From: Poa pratensis
Taxonomy: Eukaryota > Streptophyta > Magnoliopsida > Poales > Poaceae
Reading direction: 5' to 3'
NCBI GenBank assembly: GCA_947311845.1
Contig: CAMZMU010000040.1
Location: 63,926,708 to 63,990,707 of the forward strand
Length of the DNA stretch: 64,000 nucleotides
Shown: piece by piece, positions 50,047 through 61,568 of the stretch
How the letters are laid out: every line of letters begins with the position of its first letter
How positions within the stretch are numbered: the stretch's first letter is position 1
The notes under the pieces: generated by a model
The model's input: only the letters and a program-made list of their open reading frames with translations
What the model was told of the DNA's origin: nothing
Databases searched by the model: none
Made by a program: the position numbers and the translations under genes

Positions 50047-50477
50047 GATCATCTCCAACCATGGTGGATAAATTTGGTTCCTAAATTGTCCACGGACATG
50101 TTCAGACATGTCCGAATGTGTCCGCCTTTGCGTCTTAAAAATATATTATATGTGTCTCAAGTCCCCCAAATTTGCCCGGTCACCTGCATGTGATTGATGA
50201 ATAAGGAGAGAGAAGAATAAAAGAAGGACAAAAGAAAGATAAGACAGGTAAAAACGTGGTCCAGAGTGTAGGCGGAAATCCCGGACACGACCGGACACTC
50301 TCGTACTCAGGCAATTTATGGGGTGAGTTTGCGGAGTGACGGACAACTTAGACATAGGGACGAATACAGGGAGACCAGTTAGGTAGCTATTTTGCCCTAT
50401 TTTCTGTCCGAGCATTACTGTCCGAATTGTCCGCCGGACAAATAGGGACGATTTGCCCACCTCCATCGGAGATGCTT
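50047..50477. mobile_element. Harbinger-type MITE in copy A (431 bp)
   Basis: Flanked by TTA at 50044 and 50478. The ends are GATCATCTCCAACCATGG and, inward from the right, AAGCATCTCCGATGGAGG. The matching place in copy B (54398-54400) has a single TTA and no insert, which proves the boundaries. Inside are GTCCG/CGGAC words and no gene. Confidence 0.85.
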
Positions 50478-50998
50478 TTAATTCCTTCCATCCTGGCACA
50501 ATGCCCTACAAACCCATCCTGAAAGCAGTGTCACACCGAATGGTTGTTACTTGTTTGGTCTCTCTCTTGGTCCGGCATGGGCATCAATCAAACCACGTCA
50601 GCATGTGGCTATCCGGCAAGCTTGTCCGCTGTAGAGGCTAGAGCCTGCCGGCCCCAAGAAGAAGCAGCCTGCACTTCGGTTATGCCACAAACTGCTCCTC
50701 CTTACGCTTGGCAAGTGAGAAAAGATTGGGGGCAACCTCCGCTGAGCCATCATTCTTTTCAGAACGAGCCTTCTTTTCCGTCATCAATCACCGTTGTCGT
50801 GGCTGGCCTAACCGATAGTATGGTTGATGCTTACCTGCGCAGTAGCAGTGATGTAGCGCATGATGTTTATCTCAACAGGGCTCTTGAAAGACGCTTTGTC
50901 TAGAGACTGAACTAGCAATAATCATCAGAATTCCTGGAGAGAGGGAGAAAAAATGGGTTATCTTGTCATCCGTTCTGTTCTCCTCATTTAGATACTTA

Positions 50999-51325
50999 GA
51001 CCATGTACAATGGTAGAGAAGGCGTGCCTTCTCTTAACCGTCCACGTCATTTAGAGAAGGCAAAATCATTACTTGTACAATGCGTTATCTCTTATTGCCA
51101 TCCCTAACAATTAATGTGAATTAATTATATTTTAGTAGGAAATCGTAGTTCTAAGAGAAGACAAGTGGTACAATGGTGAAATTAGTCTTCTCTTATTTCG
51201 TAAGAGATCATCTCTTAGCTAAGGGAAGGCAACCTTCTCTTTCTTAATTCTCTCTCCGCCATATAGATAATTATCCTACGTGTCAACGCTAAGAGAAGGC
51301 TGACATCACCACATTGTACATGCCC
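50999..51325. mobile_element. Harbinger-type MITE in copy A (327 bp)
   Basis: Flanked by TTA at 50996 and 51326. The ends are GACCATGTACAATGG and, inward from the right, GGGCATGTACAATGTGG. Internal AGAGAAGGC/GCCTTCTCT words are repeated in both orientations. It occupies the TTA that in copy B is occupied by a different element (55732-57407). Confidence 0.85.
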
Positions 51326-51685
51326 TTATCAGGCATATTTTGCCATGCCAATTCATTACACCAGTTAGTATACTTAGCACTAATGGAAACGCGTTAACTA
51401 ATGTCTGACGCAATTGTCAAGTTGCGGATCCTCTGAATAAAAAAGGTGCAGTGGTCGACTGGTCGTCACCGTTAAATCATGCCACCAGATTTAGCGCGAC
51501 CTGCGATCGAGCGACATCTAAATTCGTTTCCCATTTCAGGTCGCTCTCCGGCGGCCACGGATGATGCTTGCTTGCAAAACCATCCAATCCAACTCTTCGA
51601 CACATTCCACACATCACACATGCACTTTGGAAGGTGATAGCCCGCTCTAGATTGATCTAGCTTTATCTTCGTGTCATCAACCCAT

Positions 51686-51808
51686 CAACAAAAGGATGTC
51701 TTAACCTAAATCAAATTTGCGTGTATCTAGACATACAAATTTAATTTAGTGCGTAGATACATGCAAATTTGAACTAGGTTGAGACATCCTTTTATGAAAC
51801 TGAGGGAG
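51686..51808. mobile_element. Stowaway MITE, left terminus lost
   Basis: ACAAAAGGATGTCTTAACC at the left pairs with GAGACATCCTTTTATGAAAC and TGAGGGAG at the right. The left CTCCCTCCGT is replaced by unrelated bases. Same subfamily as 20292-20415. Confidence 0.65.
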
Positions 51809-51854
51809 TAACTTGTAAGGATCAGCAACTTTCTATTAAACAAAGTTTATTCTA

Positions 51855-51984
51855 CTCCCTCCGTTTCAAATTAGTTGACTTGCATTTGTTTAAATATTGA
51901 TGTATATGTACTTGTTGTTTAGTGTCTAGATACATCCATGTTTTAACAAATGTGAGTTAAGTAAGTAATTTGGAACGGAGTGAG
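51855..51984. mobile_element. Stowaway MITE, 130 bp
   Basis: CTCCCTCCGTTTCAAATTAG and AATTTGGAACGGAGTGAG ends with TA on both sides (51853 and 51985). Confidence 0.8.
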
Positions 51985-52211
51985 TAGCTTGTACAGGGTT
52001 AATCCTCTATCCATAGGCTCAGGAATGGACAGAACAGGGCTGCTAGGATTAATCTCTCACTACCGAGGTGAGGTCAAGCCGACACGTCGAACATCGCCAA
52101 TTGAGCTGAGCACCTCAGGGCAACACCGATCCGTTTCTGTCCGTTTAGTGAAAAATAACGGCCCCACGTCGTTGTAAACTAAGCACTATCCGTTTCATTT
52201 TCTGTCCGCGT

Positions 52212-52731
52212 GAATTTTTTTTTAACGAGGCAAAAGACTTGACATTTTCATTAATAAAAAGAGTTTTTTACAGGGTTTATAACATAATTCGTAAGACAAA
52301 CCCTAAGACTTCACAAAGCAACACAAGGGTTTAATCTCCCGGGATCACAAAAGATCCGGGGAGACATTGAATAAACCGCACCAAGAGAGGATGGTCGATC
52401 AAATTCTTTGGGAATAGCGACACATGTAGAGAAGGTGAGCCGCCGATTCGAGCACTTCGTTACAAAGGGGACAATTCCCACAATTTTGCCAACCCATTCT
52501 TTAAAGACGATCTGAGGTCCCAATTCTATCTTGCAAAACCAACCAAGCAAAACCTTGCATTTGGGAGGGACCCAAGTCTTCCAAATAATGCGGTTGAAGT
52601 TGGAGGCAATGGTTTCTTCAAATTACATTTTGTAGGCCGACCGAAGTGGAGTAGGCGCCATCATTAGTAAATTCCAACGAATTGAGTCGATATTCTCGTT
52701 GTTGAGGGTGACACTTTTGCACCATGCATCC
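52212..52731 (-). pseudogene. LINE 3' fragment with zf-RVT, copy B
   Basis: Paralogue of 49334-49860 with several small indels. The minus strand still shows CNRRLTFSTCVAIPKEF-like remnants of the zf-RVT tail and the T-run marking the poly(A). Confidence 0.7.
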
Positions 52732-52745
52732 GGATCACCATACTT

Positions 52746-54180
52746 TTTAGAAAAAGGCAACAATGCCCAGCTTTGAATTAACAAAGCCACATAGTTTTAG
52801 CGGCAGAGACAACATGCTGAACAAACAACTTACAGGCCAAGGAAACACAAGTAAACAGAGGATAAACAAAAATTACAACTTGATGTTCCTTTGCCACAGA
52901 CCACCATTGCGAGCCCTCAGGAGAGCAGCAGGCTGGGAGCAGATCATCGTCTTCAACAGGCCACACCTAGCCCAAAGTCCACCGTCTTCGCTGCCGGAAG
53001 GGACCCCGTGTCCCTCGCCTAGGTTCGAAGGCGCCGCACCGTCAGGGACGAAGAAAGTTCACCCGAGAAGACCGGGGACCAAGGGAGCAAGATTGCCGTA
53101 GAGGAGGAGAGAAGCTCCATCGCCACCGCCGCCACCGGAAGACCGCAATACCGGAATGAAGCTGCTGGACGAAGACGCACCGAAGAGGAAACGGCAAGAG
53201 AGGGCAACCACACCACCGCGGTGAGCAGGACCACCAGAGTTTGGTCGATCATCGGCCAAATGCACCACTGTTGCCGCAGAGGGGAACCCTTTCCCCTCTC
53301 GCCCAGGCTCGAGGGCGTCGACCCGCTGGCGAACAGAGGCTGCAAGGCAGCGAGGAGCACCGAACCAGGCACCAGCTCGAACAACACGATGAGAAGCCGC
53401 TGCCAAAGAGAACACGCCGCCACGGCCACTCCAGCGAACACCGAGCTCGAACACCTCCCCTGCATTCCCCAGGACGGCACCTCCAGGAAGGAAAACGACG
53501 CTATAGCGCCGCCGCCGGCCACGCAAGGGAACTAGACTTTCGTCAAGCAAGGGAGAGGGTGAGAGGGAAACGAGTACCTCAACGAAGCCTTCGAGAAGGA
53601 GATCGACGCCTGTGGCACCGCCGTCGTCGTGGTCAACACCGCTGACCAAGGGTTTCCCCCGGTACTGAGTCGCCTCGCACCAACCACACTGTCCAGCACC
53701 CAGCTCCGGCACGCAGAGGTCGTCGGGGTTCCGGAGCTGGCAGGAGGCCGAGCAGGACGAGCTGGAGAAGCTTCAACTTCAGATCTGGCAAGAACCGGCG
53801 GAGCGGCCCCACACCGTGACCTCCGAACCGCCAACTCCTCGCCGCCCACGCGACCGGAGGAGCGGAGAGCACGAACCACGGCCGCCACCCGCCGAAAGGT
53901 CGACGCCGTCCCGCCAGCCCGAGGCCGCCGCCCCGGCTCACCGAAGCCCTCCACGCGAGATGGAGCGGCGAAGGCCCCGCCGCCACCTTCCTAGACGTTC
54001 CGATGGCTTTGCCCAGGGGCGCCTCCGGCGGCGGCGAGGAGGCTGGGAGGAGAGGGGAGAGGCGAGGCGATCTTGGGTTTCGGCCCCCGAGTCGCCTCCG
54101 GAGAGACGACACGAGGGAGAGGGACACTTCTTTCGTTCAATCCAAACGTCCCGTTCTTCTGAGGATCAACGCGAGGGAGA
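52746..54180 (-). mobile_element. non-autonomous retroposon inserted in copy B
   Basis: Flanked by GGATCACCATACTT at 52732-52745 and 54181-54194, a 14-bp target duplication; copy A has a single copy of that sequence. The insert starts with a T-run, so the element lies on the minus strand and ends in poly(A), with TTAATTCAAAGCTGGGCATT just before it. GC-rich open frames within (53020-54127) are low in domain content and match no protein that I know. Best read as a LINE-mobilised non-coding or partial element. Confidence 0.75.
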
Positions 54181-55084
54181 GGATCACCATACTTCAGTTC
54201 ATAGCCTAGCTTATAGGCATTCTTGACTGTAAAACGTCCCGTTCTTCTGAGGAAACCACGCCGGTGATTCTTCATGCATCCAACCAATTATCAAGATGTG
54301 ATCGATGTTGTTGATTGGGGTGCCTGATTGGTTGGGAGCCCCACACTCCTGGATGCCCTCTATGTCGCGTGTACGTAAACTTGACTGAGGGCCCTGATTA
54401 ATTCCTTCCATGCGGGCACAATACGTCAATACCCCTACGAACCCATCCTGAAAGCAAGCAGTGGCACACCGGATGGTTGTTACTTGTTATGTCTCTCTCT
54501 TGGTCTGGCACAGGCAGCAATCAAACCACGTCATGCATGTGGCTATCCGGCAAGCTTGTCCGCCGTTAGAGCCTGCCGGAGTGCCGGCCCCATGATGAAG
54601 AAGCCTGCACTTCGGTTATGCCACATACCCACTATATTCAACTTGGTAATCCAAACCAAACACGCGGCCGCTTGCAGAGGCGCTAGGGAATAAATTACAT
54701 GCCGTTACGGTCAGATCCCATCCGATCATGGGATTCCTTGCCTGTACGATGCAGTTTTAGTAGCGATCGCGAGTGGTAACTAGCAACCGAAGTAAGCGTT
54801 GCGCGTTGTGGGTTAGCCTATAATACAATTTGTGGTCTTTATTTTTATTCATCTAAGCGCCCATCTAAACGTCGCCCAGTGTACTTGCCCTTAGTAGGCT
54901 TGGCAAGTGAGAGAATATCGGGGGCAACCGTTCGTTGTTGAGCAATCCTTCTTTTCAGAAAGAGTCTTCTTTTCGGTCACCTATCATCACCGTTGTCGTG
55001 GGTGGCCTAACCGATAGCATGCAGGATTGATGCTTGCTTACCTCTACCTGCACAGTAGCAGTGACGTAGTGCATGGTGTTTATC

Positions 55085-55614
55085 TAGGGCTGGACATAAA
55101 GCTCGAAGTTCCACAAGCTTAATGAGCGCTCGGTAGCTCGACTCGTTTGAGCTCGGCTCGTTTTCTTAATGAACCGAGCTAAGCAGTAATTTTAGCTCGT
55201 TAACAGTAACGAGTTAAACAATCAACCTAACGAGTTTCACGAGCTACTCGTTAAGCTCGTTAGAACGTCACAGCAGGCTGTAAATCTGCATGGCTGGCCT
55301 TATAGTATAGCACATCTAACATTAATATGCAAATAGCCCATCAGGAGAACCAAAAAATCTTCTCTATATGGACGAAAAAATATGTTGCTCCTGATGCTTG
55401 CTTGATAACTTGCTTAATTAGCTGAATAGCCTGATATATAATCTTAACGAGCTTTAACGAGTTGCTCGCGAGCCCTCGCGAACATATAACGAACCGAGTC
55501 AATCTTTAAATTTAGCTCGTTATCCTTAACGAGCTTAACGATCCGAGCCTTAACGATCACGAGTCTTAACGAGTCGAGCCTTTACGATCCGAGCAACTCG
55601 TTAGTCCAGCCCTA
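55085..55614. mobile_element. hAT MITE with 8-bp target duplication and known empty site
   Basis: TGTTTATC at 55077-55084 and 55615-55622 flanks ends TAGGGCTGGAC and GTCCAGCCCTA. Subterminal AACGAGCT/AGCTCGTT words are dense at both ends. The paralogous place in copy A (near 50868) has one TGTTTATC-like site and no insert. 530 bp, non-coding. Confidence 0.93.
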
Positions 55615-55731
55615 TGTTTATCTCAACAGGGCTACTGAAAGACAGAACTAACAATAATCATCCGAATTCATGGACAGAACTAACATGATTCAGAGTTGTC
55701 ACCCGTTCTGTTGTCCTCAGTTAGACACTTA

Positions 55732-57407
55732 GGATGACTCCAACGGGCCGACGCAAACGGACGCGCGTTTGGTCCGCGTTTGGTCCGTTTGCGTCGGCAA
55801 ACGACATGCTCAGTCCGCCCCTGTCTGCCGTTGGTGGCAGTGCGCCCAACGGGCGACGCATTGAGTCTGCCCGGCAATTTTTTAGCTAAACAGGCCATAT
55901 ATGGGCCTTTTTCATTCATATATAGCGGGGTAGGCCACAAACGGCCTTTTTACATAATATTTTTAAAAACAAAAATATATAAAAACTAGAATATTTGCCC
56001 TTCCCGGGCTTCTACTCCTCTTCGTCATCCCATCGAGGATGACGTAGTCCGGCTGCTTCCAGAGGTGCGCCGGTGGTCCGCCTCGCGGTGGGACGACGGC
56101 CGGCGGCGTGGGCGGCTGCTCCTGCTCCTGCGCCTGCTCCTCCGCCTCCTCGACCTCCCAGGCGCCGCCATTGAAGACCCAACGCTGCCCTAGCAGGCCT
56201 TGTGGTAGCGGAGGCGCCGGTGGTAGGTCCACGTCCACGGCCTGCCACCATGGCTGTGGTTCCTCTAGGACCGCCGCCTGCTGCGCCGCCTCCTGCTCCC
56301 TGGCGATGTCGGCGAGGACCATGACCCAGCGCTTGGCCTCGTCCTCGACCATCTACTTGCACGAGGCCTCCTTCGCGGCCTCGAGCTCGGCGTCCTCGGG
56401 ATCCACCTCCATCTTCACGCGCGGCGGCGGCGGCGCAGACCCAATCCGCAGCGCGCGCGGCACTGGTGGTGCGTCCCGCCGCCGTGTGTGCAGTGGCGGT
56501 GACAAACGCCCAGATGGCGGCGTCGGAGCCCGCGTGTAGAGGGCCTGCCCCCGCAGGTCGTCCTCGTCGCGGAACCACTCCGCCCAGTTACTGGACGTGG
56601 CCCCGAAGGCGGGGTCGTTGCGGACGGAGGCCGGGAGGCGCCGCCGGCGCCGCTCGATCTCCAGATCCCGTGCCCGCTCGCTCACCAGCATCGGTGGCAC
56701 CGGGATCCGCTGCGGGTTCAGGTGCAAAGGCTCGGGGAGCTAGACATCTGGCCACGGCAGCGGGGTTGCATGGTCCCAGTACCATTGGCAATCCTCCTTG
56801 CGCACGTAGACGCGGTTGCACACCTCGGCGCCGCCGGGCGCGAGCTCGAAGACGGCGGGGAGCGGCGCCGGGGAAGAAGGTGGGAAGGGGAAGGGGAAGG
56901 GGAAGGTGTGGGGGTGGGTGTGCGGTAGCGGCGGCGGTGGCGGCCAGAGGATGACCCCGCCTCGCCGTCGTGCTTGGCCTTGCCGAACCCTGGCCACCGG
57001 AGCGGCATCGCGGCGAGCGAGGTAGTGGAGGGGCTAGGGTTTGCGGCTTGGTCGCCGGAGAGGGAGCGGAGTGGGCAGTGGAGTGGGTGGGGGCTGCCCG
57101 TCCCTATCCCCTCGCATTAAAAAGGACTGGGTCAGGGGGAGGCTGACCGGAGCCGTGTCGTTGCCAGGTGGGCTCGGGCGAGGACAGCACGCGTGGCCGC
57201 GCGGACGCGTTTTCACTCCGCCGCGCGTCCGCCCCGACGCATCGGTGGCCCAAATTTGGGCCAGAGATGATGCGTCGGGGCGGACGCGCGGCGGACCAAA
57301 AAACGGAGCTCGGTCCATTTGCGTCGCCCCGTTGGGCCATGTTTTTGGCCCTCGCGAACAGAAACGGACCGACGCGGACTCGATGCGTCGGCCCGTTGGA
57401 GTCATTC
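55732..57407. mobile_element. Harbinger-type element with TTA duplication and an internal ORF
   Basis: Ends GGATGACTCCAACGGGCC and, inward from the right, GAATGACTCCAACGGGCC; the inverted match continues for 24 bp (GACGCA). TTA lies at 55729 and 57408. Next to the ends are CGGACGCG/CGCGTCCG words. It contains a long minus-strand reading frame (55963-57008) but no recognisable transposase. Confidence 0.88.
55963..57008 (-). pseudogene. ORF carried by the Harbinger-type element
   Basis: Starts MPLRWPGFGKAKHDGEAG at 57008. After a one-base change at the C-run 56955-56958 the frame continues for about 340 codons to 55963, interrupted by two TAG codons (about 56737 and 56350). Features are a proline-rich stretch, then VYVRKEDCQWYWDHATPLPW, HLNPQRIPVPPM, basic helices (RDLEIERRRRRLP), NWAEWFRDEDD, and an acidic/Gln-rich C-terminal half. 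I do not recognise a named domain; it is neither the Harbinger DDE transposase nor an obvious Myb-like partner. Confidence 0.6.
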
Positions 57408-57685
57408 TTATTATCTATATTTTGCCATGCCAATTCATCTCACCAGCTACTGTCTCACGCAATTGTCAAGTCACCGGATCCTCTCGGAAAAAAAAGTGCA
57501 GTGGTTGACTGGTTGTCATCATTAAAGCATGCCACTAGATTTATGGGCCACCTGCAAACGACATCTAAATTCGTTTCCCATTCCACGTCGCTCTCACTCT
57601 CCGCCACGGATGCTTGCTTGTAAAACCATCCAATCCAACCCTTCGACGCATTTCAAAGGAGAGAGACATGCTCGTGGTAGTGGGC

Positions 57686-59268
57686 TGATACGTCTCAAAC
57701 GTATCTATAATTTTTGATGTTCCATGCTTGTTTTATACCAATTGCTACATGTTTTGCATCTACTTTATATCACTTTTATACATTTTTTGGGACTAACCTA
57801 TTAACAAGATGCCGAAGTGCCAGTTCCTGTTTTCTGCTGTTTTTGTATTCCAGAAAAGCTAGTCTGGAAATATTCTCGGAATTGGACGAAACTACACGGG
57901 GTCCCTATTTTTCCAGAACACACCTGACGGAGCGAAGGAGCAGCAGAGGAGGGCCACCAGGAGGCCACACGCACCTAGGGCGCGGGCCCCCCTCTGCCGC
58001 GCCCTAGGGTGGTGTGGGCCAGCCGCCGCCCTTTCGCCTACTTATTCCCCCCGACGCGAAAACCCTAAGTACCTGAGCAAATATCCACGAAAAGTTCCAG
58101 AGACGCCGCCGTCGTCAACCCTAGCTCGGGAGGGTTCAGAACCTCTTCCCGGCACCCTGCCGGAGAGGGGAATCGTCACCGGAGGCTTCTACATCGCCAT
58201 GCCTGCCTCCGGAGTGATGCGTGAGTAGTTCATCCTTGGACTACGGGTCCATAGCAGTAGCTAGATGGTTGTCTCTCCACTTTGTGCCATCATGTTTAGA
58301 TCTTGTGAGCTGCCCTACATGATCAAGATCATATTATTGTAATGCTACATGTTGTGTTTGCTGGGATCCGATGAATATTGAATATTATGTCAAGTTGATT
58401 ATCAATCTATCTTATATGTTATTTAAGATCTTGCATGCTTTCCGTTACTCGTAGATGCTTTGGCCAAGTAGATGCTTGTAACTCCAAGAGAGAGTATTTA
58501 TGCTAGATAGTGGGTTCATGTCTCCGTTTAACCTGGGACAGTGACAGAAAGTTCTAAGGTTGTGGATGTGCTGTTGCCACTAGGGATAACCTAACGATGC
58601 TATGTCCACGGGCATATGTGTTTGTTTACATTACGCACTTTACTTAATGCAATTATCCGTTGCTTGCAACTTAATACCAACGGGGGACTCGGATGACAAC
58701 CCGGCGGTGGATTATTAGTCATAGATGCTGTTGGATAACGGTCTATGTATTATGTCGTAATGCCCAATTAAATATCATAGTAGTCAACATGTCATGTATA
58801 TGCATTGTCATGCGCTCACTATTCGTCAATTGCCCAGCTGTAATTTGTTCACCCAACATGTTAGTTATCTTTTATGGAGAGACACCACTAGTGAACTGTG
58901 GACCCCGGTCCATTCTTTTACACTGATTAAACAACCACAAACTGCAAACTGTTCCTTTTTCATTCTCTGCAATTTAATACTCATTTTCCACACCATACGT
59001 TTAATCCTTTGTTTTCAGCAAGCCAGTGAGATTGACAACCTCACTGTTTCGTTGGGGCAAAGTAGTTTGATTGTGTTGTGTGCAGATTCCACGTCAACAG
59101 TCCAGACTCCCTGCACAGCTATTTTTCTGGCGCCGTTGACAACCTTCTGAAGAGTTGCTGCTCCTACTGGTTCGATAACCTTGGTTTCTTTCTGAGGGAA
59201 AACTTGCTGCTGACTACATCATACCTTCCTCTTGGGGTCTCCCAACGAACGTGTGTTTCACGTCATCA
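57686..59268 (+). repeat. 5' LTR of the Gypsy element, about 1.58 kb
   Basis: Opens with TGATACGTCTC and closes with CACGTCATCA shortly before the primer binding site. Inside is a GC-rich segment at 57940-58080 and, near 59125, a degenerate primer-site-like TCTGGCGCCGTTGACAACC. Confidence 0.75.
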
Positions 59269-59279
59269 AGCTATTTTTC

Positions 59280-59297
59280 TGGCGCCGTTGCCGGGGA
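59280..59297 (+). other. tRNA-Asp primer binding site
   Basis: TGGCGCCGTTGCCGGGGA is complementary to the 3' end of plant tRNA-Asp, the primer used by Athila-type Gypsy elements (established knowledge). It lies 11 bases after the LTR end. Confidence 0.85.
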
Positions 59298-59476
59298 GAC
59301 AGCAGTCTTCTGCAAGGGGAGTTTCACGCTTCCAATCTCTTTACTTTGTTTTTGTCTTGCTTAGTTTATTTTATTTTATCTTGTTTGCTTTCAATTATCA
59401 AAAACACAAAAAAATTAGTTACTTGCATCTAGTTTACTTTCAAGTTATTTTCTGTACTGTTTTTATTTCTGCTAAA

Positions 59477-61568
59477 ATGAGTACTCCTGAGAACACTAAG
59501 TTGTGTGATTTCACTAGCACGAACAACAATGATTTCATATGCACACCTATTGCTCCACCTGCTGCTTCAGCAGAATTTTATGAAATTAAACCTGCACTTT
59601 TAAATCTTGTTATGAAAGAGCAATTTTCTGGTGTTAGTACTGATGATGCTGCTGTTCACCTTAATAACTTTGTTGAACTTTGTGAAATGCAAAAGCTCAA
59701 GGAAGTAGATGGTGATATTATTAAACTGAAACTTTTTCCTTTCTCCTTGAGAGGACGTGCTAAAGAATGGTTGCTATCTTTGCCTAGAAATAGTATTGAT
59801 TCATGGACTAAATGCAAAGATGCTTTTATTGGAAAATATTATCCTCCTGCTAAGATTATTTCTTTGAGAAGTAGCATAATGAATTTTAAGCAATTTGATA
59901 ATGAACATGTTGCTCAAGCATGGGAGAGAATGAAATCATTGGTTAAAAATTGTCCCACTCATGGACTGACTACTTGGATGATCATCCAAACCTTCTATGC
60001 AGGATTAAATTTTTCTTCGAGGAATTTATTGGATTCGGCCGCTGGAGGTACCTTTATGTCCATCACTTTGGGTGCTGCAACAAAGCTTCTTGATGATATG
60101 ATGATTAATTATTCTGAGTGGCACACCGAGAGAGCTCCAACAGGTAAGAAGGTAAATTCTGTTGAGGAAACCTCCTCCTTGAGTGCCAAAATTGATACTA
60201 TTATGTCTATGCTTGCAAATGGTCAAACACATGTTGATCCAAATAATGTTCCTTTAGCTTCTTTGGTTGCTCAAGAAGAGCATGTTGATGTGAACTTCAT
60301 TAAAAATAATAATTTCAACAACAATGCTTATAGGAATAATTTTGGTAATAGCAATTATAGGCCCTATCCTTCTAATAGTGGCAATGGTTATGGAAATTCC
60401 TATAGTAACTCCTACAATAATAATAAGAGTGTACCCTCTGATCTTGAAGTTATGCTTAAGGATTTTATTAGTACACAAACTGCTTTCAATAAAACTGTTG
60501 AGGAGAAATTTGGGAAAATTGATGTGCTTTCCTCTAAAGTTGATAGTCTTGCTCTTGATGTTGACTTATTGAAACTAAAGAACATGCCTCATGATGTTAA
60601 AGAGAGCAAAACTCTCAATGCTATACAAGTTAAAATTGATAACAATGTGAGGATGTTAGCTGAATTGCATGCTAGATGGGAAAGAGAGGATGAAATTGCT
60701 AGAAAGAATAATATTGCTAGAGTTTATACTATTACTACTTCTGAAAAGCTTCAAACTCAAGTGTTAACAAACCTCCTACCATTAATGGCAAGATAGTTGG
60801 TGTTGGTAATGTTTCCACTTCTATTGCAAAATGTCCTAAATTGCCTGATAACTCTGAAACTGTCCTTGATAAAGATGCTGAAATTTCTAGCAATAAGGAA
60901 GAGAATAATTCCATTACTTTTGATGATAATGACTTTGATTTTGATGGTTGCAATATTTCTGAAGTAATTAAGTTCTTGCAAAAGCTAGCTAGAAGTCCTA
61001 ATGCTAGTGCTATAAACATGGCTTTTACTAAACATATTACTAATGCTCTCATGCAAGTTAGGGAAGAGAAATTAAAACATGAAGCTTCTATCCCTAGGAA
61101 GTTAGAAGATGGTTGGGAGCCCATCATTAAATTGAAATTGAATGACTTTGATTGCAATGCTTTGTGTGACCTTGGTGCTAGTATTTCTGTTATGCCTAAA
61201 AGATTATATGATATGCTTGATTTAGCACCTTTGGAAAATTGTTACTTGGATGTTCACCTTGTTGATTCTACTATTAAAAAACCTTTGGGAAGAATTGATG
61301 ATGTTCTTATCATGGTTAACAACAATTATGTCCCCGTTGATTTTATTGTCTTGGATATTGAGTGCAATCCATCATGCCCTATTGTGCTGGGAAGACCTTT
61401 TCTTAGACTGTAGGTGCTATTATTGATATGAAAGAAGGGAATATAAAATATCAATTTCCTCTCAAGAAAGGTATGGAACACTTTCCTAGGAAGAAGATTA
61501 AGCCACCTTATGATTCTATTGTTCGAACAAATTACAATGTTGATGCTTCTTCACTTGGTAATACTTGA
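59477..61568 (+). pseudogene. Gypsy gag and aspartic protease
   Basis: Starts MSTPENTKLCDFTSTNNNDF at 59477. Retrotrans_gag core: LLNLVMKEQFSGVSTDDAAV, LFPFSLRGRAKEWLLSLP, RNSIDSWTKCKDAFIGKYYP. An Asn-rich linker follows, then after about 60860 the Athila-type protease with the active site CDLGASISVMP and the flap/end region CPIVLGRPFL. Frame breaks near 60748 and 61407 are each one base short; beyond them the frame stays open to 61568. No zinc knuckle seen. Confidence 0.85.

Larger units (their letters stand above)
49334..51640. repeat. paralogous segment, copy A
   Basis: This segment matches 52212-57660 in order and orientation: LINE fragment, a block with GTTGTTGATTGGGGT, a block with CTATCCGGCAAGCTTGTCCG, a block ending in GTTTATCTCAACAGGGCT, and finally CCATGCCAATTCAT ... 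AAAACCATCCAATCCAAC. About 1.5 kb is shared. Copy A alone carries two Harbinger-type MITEs; its sites for the insertions of copy B are empty. Confidence 0.88.
52212..57660. repeat. paralogous segment, copy B
   Basis: Second copy of 49334-51640, expanded by a retroposed insert (52746-54180), a hAT MITE (55085-55614), a Harbinger-type element (55732-57407) and about 265 bp at 54630-54895 that copy A lacks. The left limit coincides with the poly(A) of the shared LINE fragment in both copies; the right limit lies just before the Gypsy LTR. Confidence 0.88.

Noticed and set aside
53019..54127. Host gene in the GC-rich frames of copy B
   Set aside because: They lie wholly inside an insert bounded by a 14-bp target duplication and poly(A), and are absent from copy A.
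59120..59145. A second primer binding site for the Gypsy element
   Set aside because: The match to tRNA-Asp fails after GGCGCCGTTG, and the true site with the full match follows at 59280.
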